From Yamadazyma tenuis (Eukaryota > Ascomycota > Pichiomycetes > Serinales > Debaryomycetaceae): a stretch of DNA of 64,000 bases. Position 1 is the stretch's first letter, and every line of letters begins with the position of its first letter. Below are positions 1 to 8,138 of this stretch, piece by piece. The stretch lies in the NCBI RefSeq assembly GCF_029203305.1, contig NC_089462.1, forward strand, positions 1,488,001-1,552,000, read 5' to 3'. The position numbers and the translations under genes are program-made. The notes beneath the pieces are model-generated. The model was not told the origin of the DNA. It did no database searches and worked only from the letters and a program-made list of their open reading frames with translations.

Positions 1-715
1 TTTGTGGTAAAGGGCAAAGGGTTTTGGAAACACAGATTTCAAGAAGTCTGGATCGAGGATAACTTGACATCGGCTATTTAACAACAGGAGATCAATGCGT
101 TTGGCCAAGTAGGGAGGTTCCACATGTCCAATATTGCGAATGGTGCACTCTTCGGCCCAATTGTACACTGTTTCAGCCATTGAGGTTTTGAGGATTGACA
201 AATGATTTGCCAAAACAAAGTTGCTAACTATGCCGAACGAAATGGAGGCAATTAAAAATATCCCATACGTGACCAAACTCTGGATGTTTCGACTCTACCT
301 GTTTCTATGGAAACATCACTTTCAAAAAGAACATGAATCAAGTGCATGACAGCCTTCGCCCATGCGCAAAGACAAACCGTGAAGAACATCAAAACTGGGG
401 TAATGATTAACCGCAGGGATATATATAATGGCCAAGGATACATTTAAAGAACTCCTTGATCTTCTTACTTAGAGGCCCAGGGGGCTAATCTGATGATGCA
501 TCCCTGATTTGGTTGGATACACAAGTGGCATTTGTTTTGAAGGTGGTGTTGAAGAATGGTGTTTCAAGACTTGATGTGCTTGTGTTCTGAGGAAAGGAGG
601 GCAACAAAAGGGTTTCAGAGACTGCATTGATCACATACCATGCGAACACAGACACAACCCCAAGAATGATGAAGTAAATCCACTTGCCCACACGGTCAAC
701 TGTAGAATGTTGCAT
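1..715 (-). pseudogene. Broken multi-pass membrane protein gene (runs off left edge)
   Basis: On the minus strand an ATG at 713-715 opens 76 residues with a membrane segment (FIILGVVSVFAWYVINAV, about 16-33) and a Thr/Asn-rich part with N-glycosylation sequons, ending at TAG 485-487. A second open stretch (443-252, another frame) carries IITPVLMFFTVCLCAW. A third frame is open from 294 to the window edge with FLIASISFGIVSNFVLA followed by MAETVYNWAEEC and RIDLLLLNSRC. Each piece looks like membrane-protein coding sequence, yet a stop and two frame changes separate them, so the simplest reading is a decayed gene. A functional gene with introns is less likely, because a TAA lies directly before the second piece in its frame and I find no good splice set. 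Sequencing error is the other option. I do not recognise the family. Confidence 0.5.
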
Positions 716-1189
716 TTCAGGAGGATGTACTTTACGTAGAATTTTGCATCTATGGATTTTGCAGTCGCAGCAATAGCAGAATTTGTTTAGGAATTGGGTA
801 GCGCACGCTCCAATGCCTCATAGGCAGACATCAGTATACTAAAAGCACATTTTCGTCAACAGCTCCGGCACGGCAGCAGCTTGTTGTAGTTGGCGGCGAA
901 CCTAAGATCACTGAGACAGCTGGATATCCCAATATTCGTAACCTCATGCCTTGCCAGCAAACCATAAACTCTCTGCCCGCAAGAGTATTACCAACACACC
1001 CTATCAATGGACCTATCAGCGAACCTACCACTGCAATCCACTTCGACCTACCTTCATTCGCCCACTGCCGGGTGCCTGTACCATGCCCCACCACCTGTCA
1101 AATGCTGCTACGATCCCCACGAAGAAAATGGCAGCGCGCACAAATCACACTCCGCATCCTCGGCCACCCCAACATCTAACCATCCCACT
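716..1189. other. Intergenic region between the broken gene and the PXP2-like gene
   Basis: This is the shared upstream region of two divergent genes. Open frames cross it on both strands (for example 831-1094 minus), but they show no family likeness and look like chance. No tRNA, repeat or clear TATA element is visible. Confidence 0.5.
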
Positions 1190-2197
1190 ATGACCACTCT
1201 CACGGCAGAACGATTGGTGAGATTAGCGTACAAGTATCCCTCGCTCGAGAACTCATGGTTCTTGATTGCGTGTGCATGTCTCAGCGTCTTGAATCAACCC
1301 CAGGAAATCCCCAAGGTTTACCACTTTGCCTTGAGACAGCAGCTCTTGGAGTTTAAAAATGATGAAAATCTCTTGAACGACAAGTACCTCCTTCAGCTCG
1401 CCCAGGATTCGATTTCGTCCAGTGACAAGTTCGAAGAGCTCAGCTCCATCGGCATTGGCCTCCCTGACGTGTTAATACCTTTTACCTACTACCTGAAGCT
1501 CCCACTTGGATTCAAATTCAATCAGTCCACCAGTATTTTTGAGTTTCAGAACTTGCTCACATTGAAGTTCAGAGAAGTGTTGCTCAAGGTGTGTGGACTC
1601 ATTGGAATTCCCAAGACCATCAATTCCTTGACGTACTTAAAGAATGTCACACCCACCAACTTCCGCAGCCATAACGTGCCGCAGCGACCCAACTTGATCA
1701 ACCACACCAACTTCCCATCGTCCCAGATCATCGAGGAGGATTCTTGTGGTACCCGCTTGGATGAACAGAATGGCATCGTTGACACCATCGACGGACCTAT
1801 CAGTCCCAACAGTATCAACACTCCAGTGGTGATTGACAATCTTAAGCAAGGCAGTGACTTGTGGAACAAGGTGTACTCCAACAATTTGAACCGCAAGATC
1901 CGGAACCAGATATACCAGGCGTACCCAGACTTGTGGTACTTTATCTATCAGGGGTACTACTCCAACATTTTGAGTTACAGTCAGATTTTGTCCGATAAAG
2001 AAACCTCCTTGTGCATCATCACCAGTCTTATTCCCCAAGACGTCAACCCTCAATTGAAGGGCCATTTACGGGGTGCCCTCAATTTGGGGGTTCCCAAGGA
2101 CCAATTGACGGATGTGCGCAGCCTTGTGTTTGATATCTGTGATTGGGTGGGGGGAAACTACTGGAAAGGTGGGAAGGATTCGGTCGCAAAGTTATGA
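1190..2197 (+). CDS. PXP2: PXP2-like peroxisomal protein, carboxymuconolactone-decarboxylase fold
   Basis: The predicted protein has 335 residues from the ATG at 1190. The frame is open further upstream, but that part is Pro/His/Ser-rich and looks untranslated. The C-terminal part (about residues 262-335) resembles the AhpD/carboxymuconolactone decarboxylase helical domain, with SDKETSLCIITSLIPQ then LKGHLRGALNLGV. The protein ends in SVAKL, and the last three residues AKL are a standard PTS1 peroxisomal import signal. This matches the plan of S. cerevisiae Pxp2 (YJR111C), a peroxisomal matrix protein of this fold whose reaction is not established. I see no classical redox CxxC pair. The frame and PTS1 are seen directly; the PXP2 name is inferred from length, fold and signal. 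The next gene is convergent, about 40 bases away. Confidence 0.75.
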   Translation: MTTLTAERLVRLAYKYPSLENSWFLIACACLSVLNQPQEIPKVYHFALRQQLLEFKNDENLLNDKYLLQLAQDSISSSDKFEELSSIGIGLPDVLIPFTYYLKLPLGFKFNQSTSIFEFQNLLTLKFREVLLKVCGLIGIPKTINSLTYLKNVTPTNFRSHNVPQRPNLINHTNFPSSQIIEEDSCGTRLDEQNGIVDTIDGPISPNSINTPVVIDNLKQGSDLWNKVYSNNLNRKIRNQIYQAYPDLWYFIYQGYYSNILSYSQILSDKETSLCIITSLIPQDVNPQLKGHLRGALNLGVPKDQLTDVRSLVFDICDWVGGNYWKGGKDSVAKL

Positions 2198-2238
2198 TTA
2201 TAGGCGTATATATTCAGTAAATATCAATTTGACTCTGT

Positions 2239-2493
2239 TCACAACAGAATCCGGCTTTCTCTCTGGATGAGGAACACCTGGAACCCACAGAACAAAAAAA
2301 AGGCCAAGTAAACGAGAACAGCTCCAAATACGGTTTTGGCGACCTCGGGGCCATTTTCCGGGTCGTTGGTCGAGCCCACCATCGACTCGTGGCTGATTTG
2401 GAACAAGTATGCTATCACAGAGAGGATCACCACCCCGAACACCGACAAGATCGTGCAGAAGTACGCTTTTCCACTGGACACCACTGCTTTCAT
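2239..2493 (-). CDS. V-ATPase Vo subunit f (YPR170W-B / RNAseK-like)
   Basis: This is a small 84-residue membrane protein starting at the ATG at 2493 (MKAVVSSGKAYFCTIL). It has two membrane segments, about residues 9-31 and 57-78, joined by a loop with SHESMVGSTNDPENGP. The pattern VVSxGKAxxCTxLSxFGVVILSVIA, the loop and FCGFQVxL are those of the fungal YPR170W-B family, identified as subunit f of the V-ATPase membrane sector and related to animal RNAseK. It would act in the vacuolar proton pump. The frame extends upstream to 2664, but those residues lack family likeness. The S. cerevisiae gene has an intron, whereas this copy reads through without one. VMA5, another V-ATPase subunit, lies at 14.9 kb. 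Confidence 0.87.
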   Translation of the reverse strand: MKAVVSSGKAYFCTILSVFGVVILSVIAYLFQISHESMVGSTNDPENGPEVAKTVFGAVLVYLAFFLFCGFQVFLIQRESRILL

Positions 2494-2781
2494 ATTGGGT
2501 TTAGTTGGAGGTAGATGGGATTTTTGAAATGCGATTGTTGACAAGGGCGCGCGGCCACGACCGAGATATCGATTGCATGCTATAAATGAAATATATGGGT
2601 GAAAACACCACCAGTAGGTAATGGGGTCGGTACGGTCAGCCTGGTGGTGGTAAAAGGTGCTCATGATGATACAAGCGTGGGTTGTGGGGGTATTGGTGGC
2701 TCAGCCATCGAGAATTCACGGAAAGTCCCCCCACATCCACCTGAGTCCATTCAAACAAACCCCAACACCATGGCAATCCAG

Positions 2782-3240
2782 CTACGACGATGACACGCCT
2801 CGTCGCAGTGTCAGCCGGAGCCCCAGGGCCGCGTCCGTGGTGCTGCTTCCCTCATCGTCGTCAGAAATGACTCCCTCAAGATTCATTTGCGCTGGGTCTG
2901 TCACCATCGTGGTGTTACCATCGTCAAGATCCCCCGAGCCATGGCCCGCCTGCTGGCGTATCTGCCGTTTGCGGAAATTGGCTACTAGCCGGTAGCTTTC
3001 CCTGAGAAACCGTAATCTCTCATTGACATTCTTCACGTGGAGTAACCACTCGGCGTCATTACCGGTATAGGCAGCTATTCTGTCGATGGACTCGTCACAT
3101 TCGTCTATTCGTTTGGTGTTCACGGCGGTTGTCATCTGGTGATATCGTTCTTTGTTGTACTTTAAAGTTATGTGCATACCTGGAGAGGTTTTTTTCGCAG
3201 CGAAGCGATTTTCTGCTCCAGGTCTCAACTCCAAATACAT
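2782..3240 (-). CDS. Unidentified small protein with acidic, Ser-rich tail
   Basis: The longest reading from the ATG at 3240 gives 152 residues; ATGs at 3177 and 3135 would give 131 or 117. The most protein-like part begins at the third ATG: a helical, charged segment (RIDECDESIDRIAAYTGN, then WLLHVKNVNERLRFLRES and a basic NFRKRQIRQQ), then an acidic stretch with DDDEG and a basic end. This suggests a short coiled-coil subunit of a complex, but I do not recognise it. The longest start sits only 3 bases from the divergent MED10 start at 3244, so one of the inner ATGs is more comfortable. No membrane segment or signal peptide is seen. Confidence 0.55.
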   Translation of the reverse strand: MYLELRPGAENRFAAKKTSPGMHITLKYNKERYHQMTTAVNTKRIDECDESIDRIAAYTGNDAEWLLHVKNVNERLRFLRESYRLVANFRKRQIRQQAGHGSGDLDDGNTTMVTDPAQMNLEGVISDDDEGSSTTDAALGLRLTLRRGVSSS

Positions 3241-3243
3241 ACA

Positions 3244-3681
3244 ATGACAACGTCACAAATCGAAAGCACTCCTGAAAACCGCCCGTTGGTTGCGGCAGTC
3301 GAGCAGCTCCAGCAGCTTACAGATAGCTTGATCGAAGCAGGGGTCTTGGTCCATGACAACCAAGGTACACCTCAATCCCACCAGGTTCTTGTCCACAAGT
3401 TCAACCAGGTGATTGACCAATTAGACAATTTGAACACTATCCAGGGCATGGCTCTGTACCCAATTCCAGTGGATATCATCAGCTACATCGAAGACGGGCG
3501 TAACCCGGACATCTACACGAGGGAGTTTGTTGAGGTGAATGCCAAGTCCAATGCCCGACTCAAGGGTAAGATGGAAAACTTTGGCAAGCTACGGGATATT
3601 TTGAGCCAGAAGGTGGTGAGCGAGTTTCCTGAGTTGAAGGACACGGTCGAGGACATACAGAGAAGAACGAGCGGGAAATAG
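3244..3681 (+). CDS. MED10: Mediator complex subunit 10 (Nut2)
   Basis: A 145-residue protein from the ATG at 3244. The core motif YIEDGRNPDIYTREFVE followed by KSNARLKGKMENFGKLRD and FPELKDTVEDI is the signature of MED10/NUT2, a middle-module Mediator subunit that links activators to RNA polymerase II. The length fits the yeast family (about 150). Upstream in-frame codons back to 3172 overlap the divergent neighbour and lack conservation. S. cerevisiae NUT2 (YPR168W) also lies close to YPR170W-B, matching the f-subunit gene about 0.75 kb away here. Confidence 0.92.
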   Translation: MTTSQIESTPENRPLVAAVEQLQQLTDSLIEAGVLVHDNQGTPQSHQVLVHKFNQVIDQLDNLNTIQGMALYPIPVDIISYIEDGRNPDIYTREFVEVNAKSNARLKGKMENFGKLRDILSQKVVSEFPELKDTVEDIQRRTSGK

Positions 3682-4452
3682 AAGAATACTGGAATATGGA
3701 AATTAAAGTTGTGCACTTGAGTGTGTTTGGAAAAATAGCCAGCGACCACGGTTCGGCTGGAGCTGAAGGGTGGCCTTTCTTGTGGTTCAGGAGATGCCGC
3801 AGGTAGCTAGTGTGGGATAAAGATTTGTATTGATAGTCAGGAAGTACATGGGTCATGGGTTTGAGGAGATACAAGTCTGATGGTTGATTGCAGTTTTACT
3901 GTGTTGGTGGTAAATCCTTGGTAGTACTTGACTGTTACTCCTAGTGGTACTAATTTCAGGTACTATGTTTATCTCACTCCTGGCCAACCCAAGGTATCAT
4001 TAAAAAATACTTGAGAACAATTCCAGCCAGCACGTACACTTGCCGCCCATTACCTGGTATTAGTGAGATACATTTACAACATCTCCTAACCCAGATACGA
4101 CTGGTTTAGTAATATTTTGAGGGTTCGCAAAAAATTGTTTAAAATGTCATCACGTCAGGCGAAAGGAAAATCGCCTTCCGAGCCGTTACGACCATCGCCA
4201 ACCAATATAGCAGCAGATCCTTATTGTTTGCTGGCTTCACATCCATCGGGATCCTTCGAAAATAATATTTAGTGGATTATCGGTCTATTTGAGGTGGTGG
4301 TGCAGCATAATGCTGGCTAAGCTGCGAAAAATGGAATAGACGCAAATTGCAGCAATAGGATGAATTTATAAAAGGCCATCAAGAGCCTTCACCCATCAAT
4401 ACGAATAAGATTCATACATTCGTATTGTTCGTCAAGCAAGTGAGACTTGAAT
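3682..4452. other. Long 5' region of the Ser-rich secreted protein
   Basis: This 771-base interval lies between MED10 and the Ser-rich gene. It contains a TATA element near its right end. Open frames on the minus strand (3513-3874) look like chance. No RNA gene or repeat is seen. Its length suggests regulated expression of the downstream gene. Confidence 0.5.
4367..4374 (+). promoter_or_regulatory. TATA box of the Ser-rich protein gene
   Basis: TATAAAAG lies about 80 bases before the ATG at 4453, a usual yeast spacing for a regulated TATA promoter. Confidence 0.6.
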
Positions 4453-5481
4453 ATGTTGATCAACTATTTGTCACTCCTTTTGTTCGTGGCGTGGGTACAT
4501 GCTGAGGTTCTGTCATATGAGTCTACCAGTACTATTACCATCACATCTACTCCTACAGTGACGGCGTCAACCACTGTTCCGGGATATGAAGAGTTCATAT
4601 ATGCTACTGCTTACGTTTATACGGATGGGGATGGCGATTTGACGACTAGTACGGTATTTGGCAGTACTGTAGTGGCGTTGGTTGAGGAGACTAGTTCTAG
4701 TGGTTCCAGTGTTACCAGTGCTGGTTCAGTTGCCTCTAGTTCAATTGTTTCTAATCCTGCTTCTAGTTCAATTGTTTCTAGTGCTGCTTCTAGTTCAATT
4801 GTTTCTAGTGTTGCTTCTAGTTCCGTCGCTTCCAATTATGTTCCTTCTAGTTCTGTTGCTTCTAGTTCAATTGTGTCTAGTCTTGTTGCTTCCAGTGACG
4901 CTGCTTCTAGTGACATTGCAAGTAGTGGCTCTACTTCAACTATTTCTAGTACTGCTGCTTCTACTGACACTTCTAGTGCTGCTTCTACTTCTGGTGCTTC
5001 TAGTGCTGGTGCTTCCAGTTCAATTGACTCTAGTTCAATTGACTCTAGTTCAACTGTTTCAAGTACTGGTGTTACTACTGCTGTGACTGCTGCTGCCGTT
5101 ACTGATGCTGCTGTTACTAATGTTGCTGCCAGTTCAACTACTAGTGATCTCATTTCTGCTAGCTCAACTTCTGATCCCGTTTCTGCTAGCTCAGCTTCTG
5201 ATCCCGTTTCTGCTAGCTCAGCTTCTGATCCCGTTTCTGCTTCTATTTCCAATACCCCCAACACCGCTTCAACCGTCCCATCCACCGACGGCCCCCCTGC
5301 TGACCCTGCGTCTGTCGTGGCCCTGGCGGTCGCGTCGTCCACTTCCCCAAACACCGTCACCACCGCTCCAGGCTCCTCGAATGACTACAATACCTCCTAC
5401 TCCACCACCACCTCCGTCATCGACGGCACCTCCTATGTGGTCGAATATGTAATTATATACACCGGACTATGCTCCTCCTAA
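4453..5481 (+). CDS. Secreted Ser/Thr-rich wall-type protein with 27-bp repeats
   Basis: The predicted protein has 342 residues. A signal peptide (MLINYLSLLLFVAWVHAEV, cleavage near residue 18) is followed by a Thr-rich start and then a long Ser/Ala/Val/Thr tract, expected to be heavily O-mannosylated. The tract contains in-frame 27-base tandem repeats (SSSIVSxxA and ASSASDPVS units). The end (YSTTTSVIDGTSYVVEYVI, then YTGLCSS) is conserved-looking but has no hydrophobic GPI-attachment tail, so the protein is either secreted or held by another wall linkage. In-frame TTG at 4447 lies just upstream, but the ATG at 4453 is the natural start. I cannot assign it to a named family. Repeat-rich genes of this type vary in length between strains. 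Confidence 0.75.
   Translation: MLINYLSLLLFVAWVHAEVLSYESTSTITITSTPTVTASTTVPGYEEFIYATAYVYTDGDGDLTTSTVFGSTVVALVEETSSSGSSVTSAGSVASSSIVSNPASSSIVSSAASSSIVSSVASSSVASNYVPSSSVASSSIVSSLVASSDAASSDIASSGSTSTISSTAASTDTSSAASTSGASSAGASSSIDSSSIDSSSTVSSTGVTTAVTAAAVTDAAVTNVAASSTTSDLISASSTSDPVSASSASDPVSASSASDPVSASISNTPNTASTVPSTDGPPADPASVVALAVASSTSPNTVTTAPGSSNDYNTSYSTTTSVIDGTSYVVEYVIIYTGLCSS
4732..4824 (+). repeat. 27-bp tandem repeats, first block
   Basis: Three 27-base units (4732-4758, 4759-4785, 4786-4812) plus a partial fourth encode repeats of ASSSIVSxx. The unit is a multiple of three, so copy-number changes keep the frame. Confidence 0.85.
5158..5238 (+). repeat. 27-bp tandem repeats, second block
   Basis: Three near-identical 27-base units (5158-5184, 5185-5211, 5212-5238) encode ASSxSDPVS. 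They differ at a single base, which suggests recent duplication. Confidence 0.88.
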
Positions 5482-5540
5482 TATACTAATTCCCCTTGCT
5501 CGCACATTAATGTTTTTCGCATCTCTATCGCATCAACACC

Positions 5541-6548
5541 ATGAACAAACTAAGATTCACCAGACCCACCGTGTTTGTACGGACGGTCAAAACCCCCACA
5601 ATCGACTGGAAACCCATCGTCACGTCCAAGACGAATGTCACCGAGGCCGAGATCCAGTCCAAACACCCGGTGTTCCGCCGTGTGCTCCTTGGTCTCATGA
5701 TCGCCATGCCGGTGATCTCGTTTGGTTTAGGATGTTGGCAGGTCAAACGACTCGATTGGAAAACCAACTTGATCTCCCAGTGTGAGAAGCAGTTGGCCAA
5801 ACCCCCCATGGCGTCGTTGCCGCCAGACCTCGACCCCGACGCCGTCAAAGATTTTGAATATCGCCGATTCTACGTCAAGGGAAAGTTTGACTATTCCCAG
5901 GAGATGTTTTTGGGTCCCCGGATTCGTAACGGTATGGCCGGCTACCTCGTGGTAACCCCGTTCCAGCGCCTGGACGGAGGTAAGCCCATTTTGGTGGAGC
6001 GTGGATGGATCTCCAAGGAGAAGGTCATTCCCTCTACAAGAGAAAACAACTATCTCTCGCACCTCGCGTTACCTCGGGGGGAGATTGAGATCATGGCATT
6101 CTTCCGTAACATGCCAGAGAAGTCGTCGATGCAGTTTGACCACCAGGCCGGTACCCGGCAGTTTTTCATGCCTGATGTAGCAGCCATGTCGCTCCAGGCT
6201 GGTACCTTGCCAGTTTACGCCCAGATGGTGTACGATATGGCCGACCACCCGGAGTGGGGCCTGGGCCGGTTGTCGCGGTGGTGGACTTGGTTGCAGCCAC
6301 GCCAGCAGCCACAGGACGACTTTGAAATGCAGTTCCAGGAGTTTGAATTTGTGAAAAACGGTGTGCCCATTGGCCGAGTGCCCAAAGTTACCTTCACCAA
6401 CAACCATTTGCAGTATTTGGCGACGTGGTTTGGCGTGTCGATTGCGTCGTCTGGCTTGCTTGCGTACCAGATGTACAAATCGAAGAAGTTTGCCGGGGCC
6501 GACAAGGTTTTAGAAGCAAAGAAGAAGGACATGCGGCAGAACTGGTAA
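5541..6548 (+). CDS. SHY1: SURF1 family cytochrome c oxidase assembly protein Shy1
   Basis: This 335-residue protein is an inner mitochondrial membrane factor that helps mature and insert Cox1 during assembly of respiratory complex IV. It shows the SURF1 plan: a basic N-terminus fit for mitochondrial import, a first membrane segment (about 49-65) running into GCWQVKRLDWK, the large intermembrane-space region with YRRFYVKGKFD and ILVERGWI, and a second membrane segment near 293-312 (WFGVSIASSGLLAYQM). It lies 60 bases from the convergent GET2 end. An in-frame CTG at 5970 (codon 144) lies in a polar loop where Ser would be natural. Confidence 0.95.
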   Translation: MNKLRFTRPTVFVRTVKTPTIDWKPIVTSKTNVTEAEIQSKHPVFRRVLLGLMIAMPVISFGLGCWQVKRLDWKTNLISQCEKQLAKPPMASLPPDLDPDAVKDFEYRRFYVKGKFDYSQEMFLGPRIRNGMAGYLVVTPFQRLDGGKPILVERGWISKEKVIPSTRENNYLSHLALPRGEIEIMAFFRNMPEKSSMQFDHQAGTRQFFMPDVAAMSLQAGTLPVYAQMVYDMADHPEWGLGRLSRWWTWLQPRQQPQDDFEMQFQEFEFVKNGVPIGRVPKVTFTNNHLQYLATWFGVSIASSGLLAYQMYKSKKFAGADKVLEAKKKDMRQNW

Positions 6549-6608
6549 ATAGCCCAGAATATCTTGTAAATATCTATGTACAAAGCTCAATGAATGTATT
6601 GCTCTTGA

Positions 6609-7508
6609 CTACAAAACACTGGTGAGACCAAACAATACCGCCACCAATGCCAAATCTCCTACAAGCATGCTGAGCACTTCCCAGTATTTGACAAGCTGTA
6701 CAATCACCGGCTGGAACCGTTGTACCGCCGGTACCACTGCGGCTGCCATCAGCACCACCTTCAACACGAGGTTGTCGCTGCTGATGTTTTCGCTGGCCTT
6801 TCGCCTGGAGCTTATCACAAGGTAACTGGACAATACCACCGCTTCCAATGACACAAACGTCACAAAAAACCCATTGTTATAGTACCCAGACATCCCTGCC
6901 GCCCGGGAAAACGCGTGGGATGACCCACGGAACGTTGTCAGGGCGAAAAAGTGGTACACAAAGTTCACCACCACGCTTAAGTACCGCACCACCAAAAACC
7001 GGTACTTCAATTTCTTGAGATTGTACATATTATACTTTAGCAATTGGGCCTCGTACGCCTGGTCTTGAAGCCCCGTGGTATCCCCTTCGTCCTTCTGCAG
7101 CTGCTGCATCATACTCATCATCATGCTCGTAAGCGGGTCGTCGCCACTGCCATTGCCCAGTTGTCCTCCAAACATCTTCTTGAACATCTCGTCAATGTCA
7201 CTAGCAGTGGGGTCTTGGGGTGCCAATGGGCTGGGGGCTGGCGACACCCTTGTACTCAACAACTGCTCGATGTCGGAGGTGTCAGGGTCGTCGTCGCCGT
7301 GGAATTTGCTTATTGGTGTTGGAATGGGGGCATTTGTGGGTTTGGGAGATTCGTCCTTATCCAACACAGAAGTGACTGTGGACGACTTGACGGAGTTTCC
7401 TTGATTCAAAATGGCATTGAGCCGGCCGGTGGCATTGCCGCCTGCCATTTTTGCTGCACGTCGCTCTTTCAAAAGACGTCTTTTCTCTTCTGGTGTTAAC
7501 GTTGACAT
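6609..7508 (-). CDS. GET2: GET complex subunit Get2
   Basis: This 299-residue protein is a receptor subunit in the ER membrane that, with Get1, receives tail-anchored proteins from the Get3 ATPase. The N-terminus EEKRRLLKERRAAKM is the short basic helix by which Get2 captures Get3. It is followed by a long flexible linker rich in Ser, Pro and Asp, and then hydrophobic segments near 171-191, 213-233 and 279-297. Length and plan match fungal Get2. The start ATG at 7508 places the basic helix at the very N-terminus, as the family requires. Confidence 0.93.
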   Translation of the reverse strand: MSTLTPEEKRRLLKERRAAKMAGGNATGRLNAILNQGNSVKSSTVTSVLDKDESPKPTNAPIPTPISKFHGDDDPDTSDIEQLLSTRVSPAPSPLAPQDPTASDIDEMFKKMFGGQLGNGSGDDPLTSMMMSMMQQLQKDEGDTTGLQDQAYEAQLLKYNMYNLKKLKYRFLVVRYLSVVVNFVYHFFALTTFRGSSHAFSRAAGMSGYYNNGFFVTFVSLEAVVLSSYLVISSRRKASENISSDNLVLKVVLMAAAVVPAVQRFQPVIVQLVKYWEVLSMLVGDLALVAVLFGLTSVL

Positions 7509-7773
7509 GTTGAGAAGCGAAACACTTTAGAAAATGCGTGCGACTGATTTGTACGCTGGAAGTGAAATGGTGGATCTAAAAGTACACTAAATATATAATT
7601 ATGCTGCCGACTCAACGTGACAGGTGAGTTTTGATTACCTTCAGACGTTGACCGTGTCTGTTAAGTATCGTAGTACCAGCGTGGCCGAGATATGACAATA
7701 AGTAGTCTTCTCTCGTGTCTCTACCACCCACTCCTAAAGTTGGAGGTTCGCACTGGCTTCGTCTTCACCCAAC

Positions 7774-7956
7774 ATGAACTCCTTCGAGGACGATTTTAAC
7801 GGGAAGACCATGAACTTCCAGGAGCAGCAACGGCGACAGGTGATCATGAACACAATAGAGAACCATGACTATTTGTTGGTGGTGGCCAGCCAGCAGAATA
7901 AGACAGTGGAGCAGGTGAAGTATGAGTTGATGATGAAGCTTATGAGAAAGCTGTAA
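7774..7956 (+). CDS. Small 60-residue protein of unknown function
   Basis: A short frame from the ATG at 7774 encodes a charged, helical, soluble protein: FEDDFNGKTMNFQEQQRRQV, a middle with NTIENHDYLLVVASQ and a helix ending KLMRKL. Composition and codon use look like real coding sequence rather than chance, and it lies alone on the plus strand between GET2 and DAM1 with a 265-base 5' region. No membrane segment, signal peptide or Cys is present. I do not recognise it. Confidence 0.5.
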   Translation: MNSFEDDFNGKTMNFQEQQRRQVIMNTIENHDYLLVVASQQNKTVEQVKYELMMKLMRKL

Positions 7957-8012
7957 TATAGTACAAATCAATGAGATTGATGCGGAAGAAGTCAGAACTG
8001 CAGTGCGTGTTG

Positions 8013-8107
8013 TGCTGTGGATGTCCCGTGACCTTGTGTGCTGCATTGGTGTGACCCGTGAACTTTAGTGCTGCATTGCGGTTGTCCCATAAAGTTTTGT
8101 GTTGCAT
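8013..8107 (+). repeat. Imperfect ~30-bp direct repeats
   Basis: Units beginning TGCTGTGG/TGCTGCATTG at 8013, 8039 and 8069, and a partial one at 8100, share TGCTG(C/T)(A/G)TTG then (G)TGTCCCGTGA-like bases. They lie between the 60-residue ORF and the end of DAM1. They do not encode a continuous frame. Confidence 0.55.
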
Positions 8108-8138
8108 GATTTCCTTTGACATTTCAAATCTAAAGTCC

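Noticed and set aside
831..1094. 87-residue minus-strand frame in the left intergenic region
   Set aside because: No likeness, and it overlaps the 5' side of the PXP2-like gene.
2782..3240. Possible intron (GTATGC ... CCAG) in the unidentified small gene
   Set aside because: Joining the proposed exons shifts the frame away from the protein-like part and the splice signals are weak.
4617..5363. Long minus-strand and other-frame ORFs across the Ser-rich gene
   Set aside because: These are shadows of the repetitive plus-strand coding sequence (poly-Leu/Val and poly-Glu artefacts).
7675..7758. tRNA-like stretch (GTGGCCGAG A-box look-alike and GGTTCGCACTGG)
   Set aside because: The T-arm and acceptor do not pair properly and no anticodon arm forms, so it is not a tRNA gene.
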